DNA of 64,000 nucleotides from Pontibacter roseus DSM 17521 (GTDB lineage Bacteria; Bacteroidota; Bacteroidia; Cytophagales; Hymenobacteraceae). The stretch covers positions 494,685 to 558,684 of the forward strand of contig NZ_KB890765.1 of assembly GCF_000373265.1 (NCBI RefSeq), written 5' to 3'. Of the stretch, positions 42,573 to 50,875 are shown one piece after another. The notes beneath the pieces were generated by a model. It was given only the letters and a program-made list of their open reading frames with translations, made no database searches and had not been told where the DNA came from. How positions within the stretch are numbered: the first letter of the stretch is position 1; each line of letters starts with the position of its first letter. Position numbers and translations under genes: made by a program.

Positions 42573-43721
42573 TTATAAAGGATGGGCCGGCGGTGGCGCT
42601 ATTCTGCCAGGGTAGTCCCTGTCGCTGTTCCGGTCCTGTGGTGGGTTTCCGGGAACGGTCTCGACTATACCTACGGCCTCTACCACCTCTACACGGCGAA
42701 CGTTCCTGTCCTTTGCCTGCTTGTTCCGGTTTTTGTTGGCCAAAGCTAACGCGGCGGCACCGGCTGCGGCCACCACGGCCCCCGTAATCATCGGGTTGGT
42801 CACGGCGCGGGTATACAGGCTGGTTTTCATGGTGTCTTTGATGCGCCCATGGATGCGTCCGCCCTCGCCTGGCCGGTGCAGGGCTCCTTCGTGGTGCTGG
42901 GCCGGCTCATCGAGCAGTTGTTGGTCGGTCATGAAAGTTTCGTTGGCCACGTCCATCAGGCCCGGAGCCAGCTTTTGGGTGAGGCTCATGAGTTTGCCGC
43001 CTCCGCCTACCATGATGTCGCGCTTATGGTGCGTGGCGGCATACAAAATGGCCTTGGCCACTTCCTCCGGCTCATACACCGGTGGTGGCAGTGTCAGTTT
43101 GTGGCCTGTGTAATTCTTGGCGTGATCTGGGTAGGGCGTGTTGATGCCCGCCGGTTTGATGAGTGTCACCGAGATAGGAGCGCCTTCCTCTTCCAGTTCT
43201 ATCCGCAGCGAATCGGTGAAGCCCTTTACGGCGTGCTTGCTGGCGGCGTACATGCCCTGCATGGGTATGCCTAAGTCAGAGAGTTCGCTGCCTATGTTGA
43301 TGATGGCACCGCCCCGCTGGCGCATGTGCATGGCGGCTACCAGAGAGCCATACACCACCCCCCAGAAATTCGTGTCGAACAGGCGGCGGTTGTCTTCGTC
43401 GGTCACCTCATCCAAACGGCCGTAGATGGAGACGCCGGCATCGTTCACCCAGGTATCGAAGCCGCCGTAGTAGGAGAGGGCGGCATCGGCGATGCGCTGC
43501 ACGTCCTGCTGAAAGCCCACGTCGGCCGCCACATAAATGGCCTGCCCGCCGTTGTTGTTTATCTCTTCCGTGATGTCGCGCAGCGCGTTCTCATTGCGGG
43601 CCGCCAGTACTAACCGGGCCCCTTTTTCAGCCGCCGCGAAGGCTGTGGCCAGTCCGATGCCGCTTGAGGCACCCGTAATGACCATCACCTGCTGGTTGAG
43701 TGGTTTTAGTTTCATTGCCAT
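42573..43721 (-). CDS. Short-chain dehydrogenase with C-terminal membrane extension
   Basis: 382 residues. Classical SDR core: cofactor motif TGASSGIGLA (near residue 17-26), the catalytic tetrad including Ser in GSELSDLG, and YAASKHAVKG (Tyr/Lys, YxxxK) with the downstream PAGINTPYPDH. Beyond the usual 250 residues lies a linker with His-rich segment and a transmembrane-like stretch (MITGAVVAAAGAAALALA, about 315-332) with a positively charged end, so the enzyme is likely membrane-tethered, unlike soluble SDRs. NAD(P)-dependent oxidoreduction of an unknown substrate. Monocistronic. Confidence 0.88.
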   Translation of the reverse strand: MAMKLKPLNQQVMVITGASSGIGLATAFAAAEKGARLVLAARNENALRDITEEINNNGGQAIYVAADVGFQQDVQRIADAALSYYGGFDTWVNDAGVSIYGRLDEVTDEDNRRLFDTNFWGVVYGSLVAAMHMRQRGGAIINIGSELSDLGIPMQGMYAASKHAVKGFTDSLRIELEEEGAPISVTLIKPAGINTPYPDHAKNYTGHKLTLPPPVYEPEEVAKAILYAATHHKRDIMVGGGGKLMSLTQKLAPGLMDVANETFMTDQQLLDEPAQHHEGALHRPGEGGRIHGRIKDTMKTSLYTRAVTNPMITGAVVAAAGAAALALANKNRNKQAKDRNVRRVEVVEAVGIVETVPGNPPQDRNSDRDYPGRIAPPPAHPL

Positions 43722-44018
43722 ACTTTCTTAAGTTTGTTTTGATGGAATAAATTGGTTCTCACTCCTATAGCGTACGGTAGGAGGGGCTGGGTAGTTAATG
43801 GCGCTCGGCCGATTTTCCCAAAACGGGGCGTGTATGGAAGGAAGAATGCCTGGCTAATGGCTAGCCTGGAGCAGTAGTTATGAAGACACACCAAAGCTAT
43901 ACCTGGTCATAAAAAGCGGGAGGCGGAATCCACCTGCAGGGTATAGGCGGGCGAACCTATCGGGCACAGGTACGTTCTGCTGAAAAAGAAAACACAGCCA
44001 TACCTTACCGAAACGCCT

Positions 44019-45047
44019 ATGCTCCAACGCCAGGTATACCGCATGCCCCGGGCAGGCTCCATCCAGCAACTGCAACGCGTGACCGAGGAACTGGGACCAC
44101 CCCAGCCACAGGAGGTGTGTGTGCAGGTGCGGGCCATCGGCCTCAACTTCGCCGACGTCTTTGCCATGCAGGGCCTGTACAGCGCCACTCCGAAAGGCAC
44201 ATTTATACCTGGTTTAGAGTATGCGGGAGAGATAGTAGCTGTGGGGGAGCAGGTGCAGGAGTGGAAAGTGGGCGACCGGGTGATGGGCGTCACGAAGTTT
44301 GGCGGCTATGTATCGCACATCAACAGCCACCACCGCTACGTGATTCCGCTGCCAGATGAGTGGAGCTTTGAGGAAGGGGCCGGCTTCCTGGTGCAGGGGC
44401 TCACGGCCTACTACGCGCTCACCGAGCTGGGCAACCTACAGGAGGGGATGACGGTGCTCATCCACAGTGCGGCGGGCGGAGTGGGTATTCTGGCAAACCG
44501 CATCTGCAAAAAGTATGGCGCCTATACCATCGGCACGGTGGGGCGGGCCGGCAAAGTGGATTTCCTTCGGCAGGAAGAGGCCTACGATGCGGTCATTCTA
44601 CGGGACAGCCACTTCCCTGCCAGGCTGCAGGAGGCTCTGGGTGGTCGTCCGCTATACCTGATTATGGAGTGCATTGGGGGCAAGGTGTTGGAGCAGGGGT
44701 GGCAGGCGATGGCCCCCATGGGGCGGATGGTGGTGTATGGCAACGCGAGCTTCACCACCCACGGCGACAGGCCCCATTACCCGCGGCTCATCTGGCGGTG
44801 GCTGCGCCGCCCCAAAATAGACCCGTTGCGCCTGCCCACCGAAAACAAATCGCTTATGGGCTTCAACCTCATCTACCTCTACGAGCAGACCGACATGATG
44901 CACCGCTTGCTTGGTGAACTGCAGGCCCTGCAACTGCGGCCCCAGCACATTGGCCATGTATATGGTTTTGAAGAGATGCACGCCGCCATCAAGTTGTTCC
45001 AGCAGGGGAAGACAGTAGGGAAGGTGGTGGTGCGGGTAGAGGGCTAA
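44019..45047 (+). CDS. Medium-chain dehydrogenase/reductase (quinone oxidoreductase/VAT1-like)
   Basis: 342 residues of the MDR superfamily without structural zinc Cys cluster, as in quinone oxidoreductases. Visible features: substrate-domain opening VCVQVRAIGLNFADVFAMQGLY, the GLEYAGEIVAVGEQV strand, and the nucleotide-binding Rossmann start VLIHSAAGGVGILANRI. The GYGMEV-like elements and the GRMVVYGNAS segment follow. It is NADPH-dependent by the AAGGVG motif. Substrate unknown (quinones or enoyl compounds). The gene is transcribed alone. Confidence 0.88.
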   Translation: MLQRQVYRMPRAGSIQQLQRVTEELGPPQPQEVCVQVRAIGLNFADVFAMQGLYSATPKGTFIPGLEYAGEIVAVGEQVQEWKVGDRVMGVTKFGGYVSHINSHHRYVIPLPDEWSFEEGAGFLVQGLTAYYALTELGNLQEGMTVLIHSAAGGVGILANRICKKYGAYTIGTVGRAGKVDFLRQEEAYDAVILRDSHFPARLQEALGGRPLYLIMECIGGKVLEQGWQAMAPMGRMVVYGNASFTTHGDRPHYPRLIWRWLRRPKIDPLRLPTENKSLMGFNLIYLYEQTDMMHRLLGELQALQLRPQHIGHVYGFEEMHAAIKLFQQGKTVGKVVVRVEG

Positions 45048-45079
45048 GCCTTGGTTAGCCTACGGCCTTACTTTGACTC

Positions 45080-45919
45080 TCAAAACTCGATTTTTCCCAT
45101 GACCGTGAGCTGTTCCAGCGTTGGCACCTTACTGCCACCTGTAGGCTCAAGCGTCACGGCGAAGGCCTGAGCAGCGGCGATGGCTTTCATCTGCTGCAGT
45201 CCTGCCTGGGCGTCAGAATACTCAATCATACCTGCGTCAACAGGTACGCCGTCTGCCAGCGCCCACAACTGGTACTGCTTGCCTGGAGGCGGTGCCGGAA
45301 GGGCAACCTGATCGATGTAGACCTGCTGCTGGCTTGGGTTCCAGTACACTGTCATGCCAGCCTCCGGATGGGCCTCTACGCCCTGCAGCCGCACCGGCTG
45401 AAACGCTGGGTTCCGCAAGATGGCGAGCGTCTCTTCCTGGCTTTGTAACCGGAGTGATGTGTTTTGATAGTTCTGGGCGAGCAGTTGCTCTGAGGCGATT
45501 ACGCCTGCCAGCCTTTCCTCTGCCTGCTGCCACTTGTTGTAGAAGTGGAAGCTCAGCAAACCGGACAACAGAAACAGCGCGATGCTGGCCGCAAGCATCC
45601 ATTTGTAGGCAGAAGGTTCGCTGGCACCTGCTGAATGGAGCGAGCGTACTGGAGCCCCTTCCGTTTCGGCGGAGGCCACGTCTTCAGGCTGGGCCGGGTG
45701 CCCAATCTGCAGCATGATTCTGTCTTTGAGCGCTGGCCTGGGGCGTACTGCGTACATGCCGGCATACGACTCCATGGCTGCGCAGGCTTCGTCGAGGGCC
45801 TGTCGGATTTGGGGTGAGGACGCGGCACGGCGTTCCACTTCCTCCCGTTCAGGCGCTGTCAAGCCACCGGCTGCATAAAGCTCCAGTATTCCGGATGCTA
45901 TATAGTCTTCGTTATGCAC
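45080..45919 (-). CDS. Anti-sigma factor, RskA-like C-terminus
   Basis: 279 residues: N-terminal HNEDYIASGILELYAAGGLTAPEREEVERRAASSPQIRQALDEACAAMESYA resembles the sigma-binding anti-sigma domain (ASD) of zinc-less RskA-type proteins, one transmembrane helix lies at residues about 107-125 (KWMLAASIALFLLSGLLSFHF), and the periplasmic part has the anti-sigma-K C-terminal feature (PAPPPGKQYQLWALADGVPVDAGMIEY). It overlaps the sigma gene by 8 nt, translationally coupled. It would sequester the ECF sigma until a periplasmic cue releases it. Confidence 0.88.
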   Translation of the reverse strand: MHNEDYIASGILELYAAGGLTAPEREEVERRAASSPQIRQALDEACAAMESYAGMYAVRPRPALKDRIMLQIGHPAQPEDVASAETEGAPVRSLHSAGASEPSAYKWMLAASIALFLLSGLLSFHFYNKWQQAEERLAGVIASEQLLAQNYQNTSLRLQSQEETLAILRNPAFQPVRLQGVEAHPEAGMTVYWNPSQQQVYIDQVALPAPPPGKQYQLWALADGVPVDAGMIEYSDAQAGLQQMKAIAAAQAFAVTLEPTGGSKVPTLEQLTVMGKIEF

Positions 45920-46505
45920 GGCCTTTGAATATCCTTGTTAATAGTTTTACGGCACTGCGCGCCCTGGTTTTCACGGTGCCCAGCGGAATGTTGTAGGTAT
46001 CGGCAATCTCGCTCTGCGTCAGTCCCTCAAAATACATGAGGTCTATCACCTGCTTCTGCTCCGGGTTGAGGTTGTCCATCATGTCCCGTACCCCGATGTG
46101 CTCCGGCTTGAATTCGTCGGATGAGAAGTGGAAGCTGGCGGTAATGTCTTCTGATGTATTACTTACGCGGTGCTGCTTCGAGCGGATTGTGTCGATGGCC
46201 AGATTGCGGCATATATTAATCATCCAGGTGAAGAGCCGTCCTTTTGAGGCGTCATACTTATCAAACGACTTCCATATTTTGACGAAAGCCTCCTGTAGCA
46301 CGTCCTCGGCCACTTCCTCCACCTTCACAATCTGCAACACAACACCATACAGGGTGGCACTGTACATGTCGTACAGCACAGACATGGCTGCGGTATCGCC
46401 GGTACGCAGGCGTGCCACCAGTTCCTCTTCACTAAGCTTAGGTATGGGATATCGATCAGCCAATTGTTTTGCCTTTATTACCAGATGACCTATAAAGGCA
46501 CGCAC
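45912..46505 (-). CDS. ECF RNA polymerase sigma factor
   Basis: 197 residues. Region 2: LVARLRTGDTAAMSVLYDMYSATLYGVVLQIVKVEEVAEDVLQEAFVKIWKSFDKYDASKGRLFTWMINICRNLAIDTIRS (residues about 27-108). Region 4: VIDLMYFEGLTQSEIADTYNIPLGTVKTRARSAVKLL with HTH. It is the upstream gene of the anti-sigma pair and is co-transcribed with it (8-nt overlap). The start ATG 46505 is followed at once by a helical extension, which is slightly longer than usual. Confidence 0.9.
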   Translation of the reverse strand: MRAFIGHLVIKAKQLADRYPIPKLSEEELVARLRTGDTAAMSVLYDMYSATLYGVVLQIVKVEEVAEDVLQEAFVKIWKSFDKYDASKGRLFTWMINICRNLAIDTIRSKQHRVSNTSEDITASFHFSSDEFKPEHIGVRDMMDNLNPEQKQVIDLMYFEGLTQSEIADTYNIPLGTVKTRARSAVKLLTRIFKGRA

Positions 46506-46658
46506 TAAAGATAGTAAATATCTAATACATGGTGCCTACCGGGCCGCCCTTACGGAATCTTTTGTGCAAACTGTTACCTGCGCAGAAGGTTTTGAGAAAA
46601 TCCACAGAAAAACCTATGGTATGACACAGATGTCAGGTTTGCCCTGGGTGACACACAT

Positions 46659-46707
46659 CATCCCCTAGCAAAAGAGCCACCAACGGCAGCTCTTTTGCTA
46701 GGGGATG
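46659..46707 (-). terminator. Long-stem terminator of the ferritin-like operon
   Basis: A perfect 19-bp stem: left CATCCCCTAGCAAAAGAGC (46659-46677), right arm 46689-46707, loop 11 nt. It lies downstream of the minus-strand ferritin-like genes. Confidence 0.9.
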
Positions 46708-46752
46708 AAATGGGAAATTCGTAAAATACTAACAGCTATGGCTGCCGTGAGT

Positions 46753-47553
46753 TTATTCAAACAAAGAAACAACTTGTACCACCTGCTCCTTGGTGAGTGG
46801 CTCATCGAACGCACCGGTGGCAATATCGGCGGAGTAGCCGCTGCCAAGCGTCTTGATGTCGTTGATGCCTCCCTGTGCCACGTTGTCCTCACTGGCATAC
46901 ACAGGCTGTGCACCGGCAGGCACGTTGCTGTTGGCGCCGGCCCCTACTATCCAGCCGGCGTTGTTGCGCATGCGCCGGATGTGGGCTGCGTGGCGCGCCT
47001 CCACCGAATGAATCTGTAAAGCAGCCGTCAGTACCGCGTCATTGCTTATTAGGTTAGGTGCCTGTCCTTTGTAGGCGCGCACGCCTGTATCCTCGAAGGC
47101 CTGGGCCAGCGTCAGGAACGTCTGGTAGTTGGTGTTCCAGTCCGGGAAGTTTTTGCCGAAGTTGAAGGTTGGCTCACTGATAGGGGTAGCGCTCAAACTG
47201 CGGATGGTGGCGATGAGCAGGTCCACGTGTGCGGCCTCGTGCATCTGGATTTTCTGGATGGCGGCTCTGGCGGCTCCATCCGCTATCAGTCCGTTCGCGG
47301 CCAGCGCCTGGGTATAAAAGTTGCGCTCTAGGTACTCCAGCTTGAGGGCGAAGTTCAACACCTCCACGACAGTGTTGGTGCTTTGCCCGTAGGCTTTCTG
47401 GAACACAGAGCCCAGAGCCAGAGGTATGGCGGCCAGGGCGGCTTTCTTGCTGAGGCTTCCCATGTGTTTGAAGGCGCTGCGGCGGGAGTCCAACCTGTTG
47501 TATACCTCCGGGTCGGCTTTCTCAATGTCTTCTATTATGCTGAATATGTTCAT
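46753..47553 (-). CDS. Ferritin-like domain protein with Tat signal (2nd of operon)
   Basis: 266 residues. The N-terminus has SRRSAFKHMGSLSKKAALAAIPLALGSVFQKAYG, a twin-arginine (S-R-R-x-F-K) Tat signal of unusual position (about residue 23), preceded by an extended cytosolic lead. The mature domain has the paired helix pattern LNFALKLEYLERNFYTQALAANGLI and IQKIQMHEAAHVDLL, with E/H residues spaced as in the ferritin-like di-metal fold (E, H in EAAHV; VEARHAAHIR later). Family members are diverse, with roles in desiccation tolerance or oxidative stress. It starts 8 nt after the first ferritin-like gene ends, and both follow tatA. Confidence 0.82.
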   Translation of the reverse strand: MNIFSIIEDIEKADPEVYNRLDSRRSAFKHMGSLSKKAALAAIPLALGSVFQKAYGQSTNTVVEVLNFALKLEYLERNFYTQALAANGLIADGAARAAIQKIQMHEAAHVDLLIATIRSLSATPISEPTFNFGKNFPDWNTNYQTFLTLAQAFEDTGVRAYKGQAPNLISNDAVLTAALQIHSVEARHAAHIRRMRNNAGWIVGAGANSNVPAGAQPVYASEDNVAQGGINDIKTLGSGYSADIATGAFDEPLTKEQVVQVVSLFE

Positions 47554-47561
47554 AGCGGCTC

Positions 47562-48272
47562 TTATTTAGGTAAGTTGTTGGCTGATATTTTAGTGGTGAT
47601 GAAGGGAGCGGCTGCGGCCAGCACATCGGCAGGCATCATGGCCGGGTCCAGACCCATATTATTGGCCGAATCGGAGAAGGTGCCGTTCGAAATCATGTCG
47701 CGGATGACGGCGGCGTGGCGCGCCTCTACCGATACGATTTTGCCGGCAAGCGTCAGGAAGCCGGCGTTTTCCAGGAGCCTTCCGGCACCGTTGTAGGCCG
47801 CCACACCCAGGTCCTCGAAGGTGCTGGCCGTGGTCAGGATGCTGTTCTTGTCGTTGAAGTTGATGGCGCTGAAGTTCACCTCCAGGTCAGGTATGGAGGA
47901 GGTTCCCAACGCCGCCTTCAGGAAGTCGCGGTGGATGCCTTCGTGCCCTTTCAGGTCCTGCATGATTTGCTGTTCCGCCTGGCTGAACATACCCAGCGAT
48001 TTGGCGACTACCTCGGTGTAGAACGCAGCCTCCAGTTGCTCCAGGGCATAGGCGTAGTTCAGTACACCCACATCACCCGAGCCCAAATCGACTGCCATCG
48101 GGTCCAGGTCTGTGTCGTCATCGTCGTCGCAGGAGGTGGTGGCGAAAAGCAGCGTGGTGACGGCTGCGGTTGCACCTGCGTAGCGCATGAACATGCGGCG
48201 CTGCATAGGAGTAACCAACGCTCTTTGTAAGCCGTCATCTTTCCCGGCAGGTTTGTCTTGTAGTTGTTTCAT
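47562..48272 (-). CDS. Ferritin-like domain protein, Tat lipoprotein (1st of operon)
   Basis: 236 residues. QRRMFMRYAGATAAVTTLLFATTSC combines a twin-arginine region (RR.FMR) with a lipobox (Cys48), so the protein is probably exported by Tat and then lipidated, followed by an acidic DDDDDTD tether. The ferritin-like domain runs from LNYAYALEQLEAAFYTEVV through DLKGHEGIHRDFLKAA and a second EARHAAVIRDM helix, with E and H residues available for a di-metal site. The tatA gene starts the same-strand cluster about 190 nt upstream (48463-48705), consistent with co-evolution of transporter and substrate. Confidence 0.82.
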   Translation of the reverse strand: MKQLQDKPAGKDDGLQRALVTPMQRRMFMRYAGATAAVTTLLFATTSCDDDDDTDLDPMAVDLGSGDVGVLNYAYALEQLEAAFYTEVVAKSLGMFSQAEQQIMQDLKGHEGIHRDFLKAALGTSSIPDLEVNFSAINFNDKNSILTTASTFEDLGVAAYNGAGRLLENAGFLTLAGKIVSVEARHAAVIRDMISNGTFSDSANNMGLDPAMMPADVLAAAAPFITTKISANNLPK

Positions 48273-48462
48273 GGTTTTAAGCTTAAAGTGAAGAAGGTTT
48301 GAATCAGCTACAGGCCAAAGCGTCTGCCCTGTAGCATTGCGAGACCTACGGCCCAGCTTACTGCACTGGATTTAGGCGGATGAAAAAAGCTGCAAAAAAA
48401 CTAAAGGCACAGACCGTGGGAGGGATAGGAGAGGTATAGCCAGGGCAGCGGCACTTGTCAGG

Positions 48463-48705
48463 TCAGGCGCTGAGCCTGTTTTCCTGCTCTGCTGGTTGGG
48501 TCTCTTCTTTGGCAGCGGCTGCGCTCTCGAAATCATGCTTGATTTCTTTGGAGGCATCCTTGAATTCCCGGATACCGCGCCCCAGCCCCTTTGCCAGTTC
48601 GGGAATCTTTTTTGCGCCAAACAGTAAAAGAACAGCAACCAGAATCAGTACAACCTCTGTACCGCCGAGGCCGCCTATGAATAATAAAATGCCAGTCATT
48701 TCCAT
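48463..48705 (-). CDS. tatA: Sec-independent protein translocase subunit TatA
   Basis: 80 residues with the TatA layout: a short periplasmic N-terminus, a single hydrophobic helix ([15 protein letters not shown], about residues 16-30), the conserved FGxxKxPE hinge ([21 protein letters not shown]) and an amphipathic helix, then a charged acidic/basic tail. It pairs with TatC (not in this window) to export folded Tat substrates such as the two ferritin-like proteins encoded directly downstream. Start ATG at 48705. Confidence 0.92.
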   Translation of the reverse strand: MEMTGILLFIGGLGGTEVVLILVAVLLLFGAKKIPELAKGLGRGIREFKDASKEIKHDFESAAAAKEETQPAEQENRLSA

Positions 48706-48913
48706 AATCTCAGGTGTTAAGGTGGACGGTACATACGAGCGTCCTCCTGCATCCGGATTTAGGGGATATCGCCTTTTCTAGGATTTCTTCCGACATTCTG
48801 CCATTTGCGGCAGCGTGGTGTCGCTGCTGACTGCTATACCTGCCAACTTGATTGTCATCGGAAAATCGGGCAAAGGGCTTATATTAGGACCTCCAAAACA
48901 AAGGGTTCAAGGT

Positions 48914-49498
48914 ATGCCGGATGCGCTTCAGGGATTAAGACAAGTGGTAAATGCCATCCGCCCGCTGACGGAGGCCGATTGGGAGGCTTTTGCGTCCATC
49001 TGGAAGCCTCTTTCAGCCAGGCGGAAGGAGCCGCTGACGAGCATGGGGGTGCGGGAGCACTACCTGTACTTCGTGCTAGAGGGGGTGCAGCGCGTGTATT
49101 ATTTTGATGAGCATAGCCGGGAGGCCACACTGGTCTTCACCTATGCCCCCTCGTTTGGCGGCGTGCTGGATTCGTTCATGCTGCAGCAGCCTTCCCGTTA
49201 TTACTATGAAACGCTTACACCCTCCGTATTCCTGCGGGCCTCCTTCACCGATTTGCAACACGTCATGGAAGCACGGCCTGCCGTGGAGTCCATGATTCGC
49301 GAAGGCATCACCCACAGCCTCTCCGGCCTGTTGGAGCGCCTGGTCGAACTGCAGTGCTATACCTCAGAGGAACGGTTCCGGATTCTGCTCCGGCGCAGCC
49401 CGCACCTCCTGCAACTGGTGCCGCACAAGTACCTGGCCAATTACCTCGGCATCGACGCCACCAACTTCAGTAAACTCCTCAACAAAGTGCGCATCTGA
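48914..49498 (+). CDS. Crp/Fnr-family transcriptional regulator
   Basis: Start chosen at 48914 (MPDALQGLRQVVNAIRPLTEADW), 194 residues; the longer frame from 48815 has an unlikely leader. An N-terminal cyclic-nucleotide-binding beta-roll (KPLSARRKEPLTSMGVREHYLYFVLEGVQRVYYFDEHSREATLVFTYAPSFGG), a helical linker and a C-terminal wHTH (ERFRILLRRSPHLLQLVPHKYLANYLGIDATNFSKLLNKV) form the Crp/Fnr layout. No Cys cluster for an iron-sulfur centre is seen, so it is not a canonical oxygen sensor. A 49501-49518 palindrome (TTGGT-N4-ACCAA) just downstream matches an FNR-type operator and may be its target. Confidence 0.88.
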   Translation: MPDALQGLRQVVNAIRPLTEADWEAFASIWKPLSARRKEPLTSMGVREHYLYFVLEGVQRVYYFDEHSREATLVFTYAPSFGGVLDSFMLQQPSRYYYETLTPSVFLRASFTDLQHVMEARPAVESMIREGITHSLSGLLERLVELQCYTSEERFRILLRRSPHLLQLVPHKYLANYLGIDATNFSKLLNKVRI

Positions 49499-49500
49499 AA

Positions 49501-49518
49501 TCTTGGTATTTACCAAGA
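49501..49518. promoter_or_regulatory. Fnr/Crp-like operator palindrome
   Basis: TCTTGGTA-TT-TACCAAGA is a perfect 18-bp palindrome that contains TTGGT-N4-ACCAA, the architecture of CRP/FNR sites (TTGAT-N4-ATCAA). It stands 2 nt after the Crp/Fnr gene and 55 nt before the DUF4345 gene; autoregulation or control of that downstream gene is plausible. Confidence 0.55.
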
Positions 49519-49572
49519 ATAACCTTTCCGGGACACCCCATCTTTGTGACGTTCAACTAAATGTAACACGTT

Positions 49573-50040
49573 ATGAAGATTCAGAAAGTAATTCGATTGG
49601 CCTCCAAAGGCCTCATCCTGCTGTCGGCGCTCAGCCTCCTGTCTGTGAGCGCGATGGCCTTCGCTGACCCACAGGCCGTGATGGACTTGGTGCAGGTGCA
49701 GCTCTCCAACACCGATGCCTTCAGCTCCATCCGGGGCGTGTACGGCGGTGTGGGCCTCACGCTTTTTATCAGCCTCCTCTACCTCATGCTGCGCGATACC
49801 CGCAAAGGGCTGGCCTTGCTGTGCCTGCTCTGGGGTTTCTACGCCTTGTCCCGCATTCTCACCATCTTCATGGAAGGCGCCCTGGGAGACTTCGGGACGC
49901 AGTGGCTGCTCACGGAGTCGGTGCTGTTTGTGTTGGCGGCGAGCCTCCTGACGGTGTACCCAAAACCGGCAGCACCTCAGAAGCAAACGGAGGCAAAGGC
50001 AACCTTACATACGCAAGTGGCAGGCCTGTCCAGCCGCTGA
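49573..50040 (+). CDS. DUF4345 family membrane protein
   Basis: 155 residues with four hydrophobic helices (residues about 10-31, 58-74, 79-99 and 109-128). The sequence FADPQAVMDLVQVQLSNTDAFSSIRGVYGGVGLTLFISLLYLMLRD has the DUF4345 pattern, with the conserved S..RG.YGG near the second helix; function unknown. It starts 75 nt after the Crp/Fnr gene, behind the palindrome at 49501, and may be regulated by it. The YceI gene begins 78 nt after its stop codon, so the three could be one regulon. Confidence 0.75.
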   Translation: MKIQKVIRLASKGLILLSALSLLSVSAMAFADPQAVMDLVQVQLSNTDAFSSIRGVYGGVGLTLFISLLYLMLRDTRKGLALLCLLWGFYALSRILTIFMEGALGDFGTQWLLTESVLFVLAASLLTVYPKPAAPQKQTEAKATLHTQVAGLSSR

Positions 50041-50117
50041 TCAGCATCCAGTTTTCCAGTTTTTTAATACATACCCAAAAACTTATCAGATTTCAAAAAA
50101 CACAACAGACCAAAACC

Positions 50118-50780
50118 ATGAAAAGAATGACTGTAGTACTCGCTCTCTTTGCTGGCCTCCTGCTCACTAGCTGCGAAAAATCAGAAGACATCGCGCTGAC
50201 AGGCGCGGCATCCGCAACTGCTGTTGTAGAGCCTCCCGTCCAACACAGCTATACCTTGAACACCGAGCAGTCGGTGGTGGAGTGGAAGGGGGCTGGCCCG
50301 GCTGCTGCCCATACCGGCTCCTTCGCCATGAACGGCACCAACCTGGAGGTGGTGAACGGCAAGCTGAAGTCCGGCACCTTCGTCATCCCCATCGCCTCTA
50401 TCCAGAACTTCGATTTGCCCGACGAGGTGAAACCCATCCTATTGGACCACCTCAAGAGCCCCGACTTCTTTCACATGGCGCTATACCCGGAGGCCGTGTT
50501 CACGATACAGCGCGTGACGCCGCTTACCCGTGAAGTGGCAGGAGCCGTGGCTGGGGCCAACAAATGGGTGACCGGAGACTTTATGATGCTGGGCCAGACG
50601 CATCAAATTTCCTTCCCGGCCCGAATCGATTTGCGAGGAAACAATCTATCGGCAGAGGCGACCTTCAAGCTGGACCGCACCCGGTGGGGTATGACCTACG
50701 CTGCGGACCCTGCCTTGGGAGAACACCACATCTACCCCGAAATAGAAATCCATCTGAGGCTGTCCGGGAATAGGAGATAA
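50118..50780 (+). CDS. YceI-family lipoprotein
   Basis: Start set at 50118 (MKRMTVVLALFAGLLLTSCEKSE), giving 220 residues; an earlier frame exists from 49821 but overlaps the preceding gene. The lipobox LTSC is clean. The mature domain is the YceI lipid-binding beta-barrel: SYTLNTEQSVVEWKGAGPAAAHTGSFAMNG, then GTFVIPIASIQNFDLP, FFHMALYPEAVFTIQ and GDFMMLGQTHQISFPARI. YceI proteins bind isoprenoid quinones or fatty acids in the periplasm. Short gap to the DUF4345 gene suggests co-expression. A strong hairpin terminator follows. Confidence 0.9.
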   Translation: MKRMTVVLALFAGLLLTSCEKSEDIALTGAASATAVVEPPVQHSYTLNTEQSVVEWKGAGPAAAHTGSFAMNGTNLEVVNGKLKSGTFVIPIASIQNFDLPDEVKPILLDHLKSPDFFHMALYPEAVFTIQRVTPLTREVAGAVAGANKWVTGDFMMLGQTHQISFPARIDLRGNNLSAEATFKLDRTRWGMTYAADPALGEHHIYPEIEIHLRLSGNRR

Positions 50781-50792
50781 GTCTGTATGGAA

Positions 50793-50834
50793 CCCCAAAA
50801 GCCGCTCTGTCTGATGATAGAGCGGCTTTTGGGT
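50793..50834 (+). terminator. Terminator of the YceI gene
   Basis: CCCAAAAGCCGCTCT pairs with AGAGCGGCTTTTGGG around a 10-nt loop; the tandem GGTATA array starts within its 3' end. Confidence 0.88.
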
Positions 50835-50873
50835 ATAGGTATAGGTATAGGTATAGGTATAGGTATAGGTATA
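50832..50873. repeat. Tandem array of seven GGTATA hexamers
   Basis: Seven exact GGTATA units in a row (50832-50873), followed by GCC. It occupies the gap between the YceI terminator and the end of the SIMPL gene, and is an amplified form of the genome-wide GGTATAG motif. Confidence 0.98.
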
Positions 50874-50875
50874 GC

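Noticed and set aside
50832..50873. CRISPR or origin iterons
   Set aside because: The unit is only 6 bp and contiguous, so neither spacers nor a DnaA/Rep-box pattern is present.
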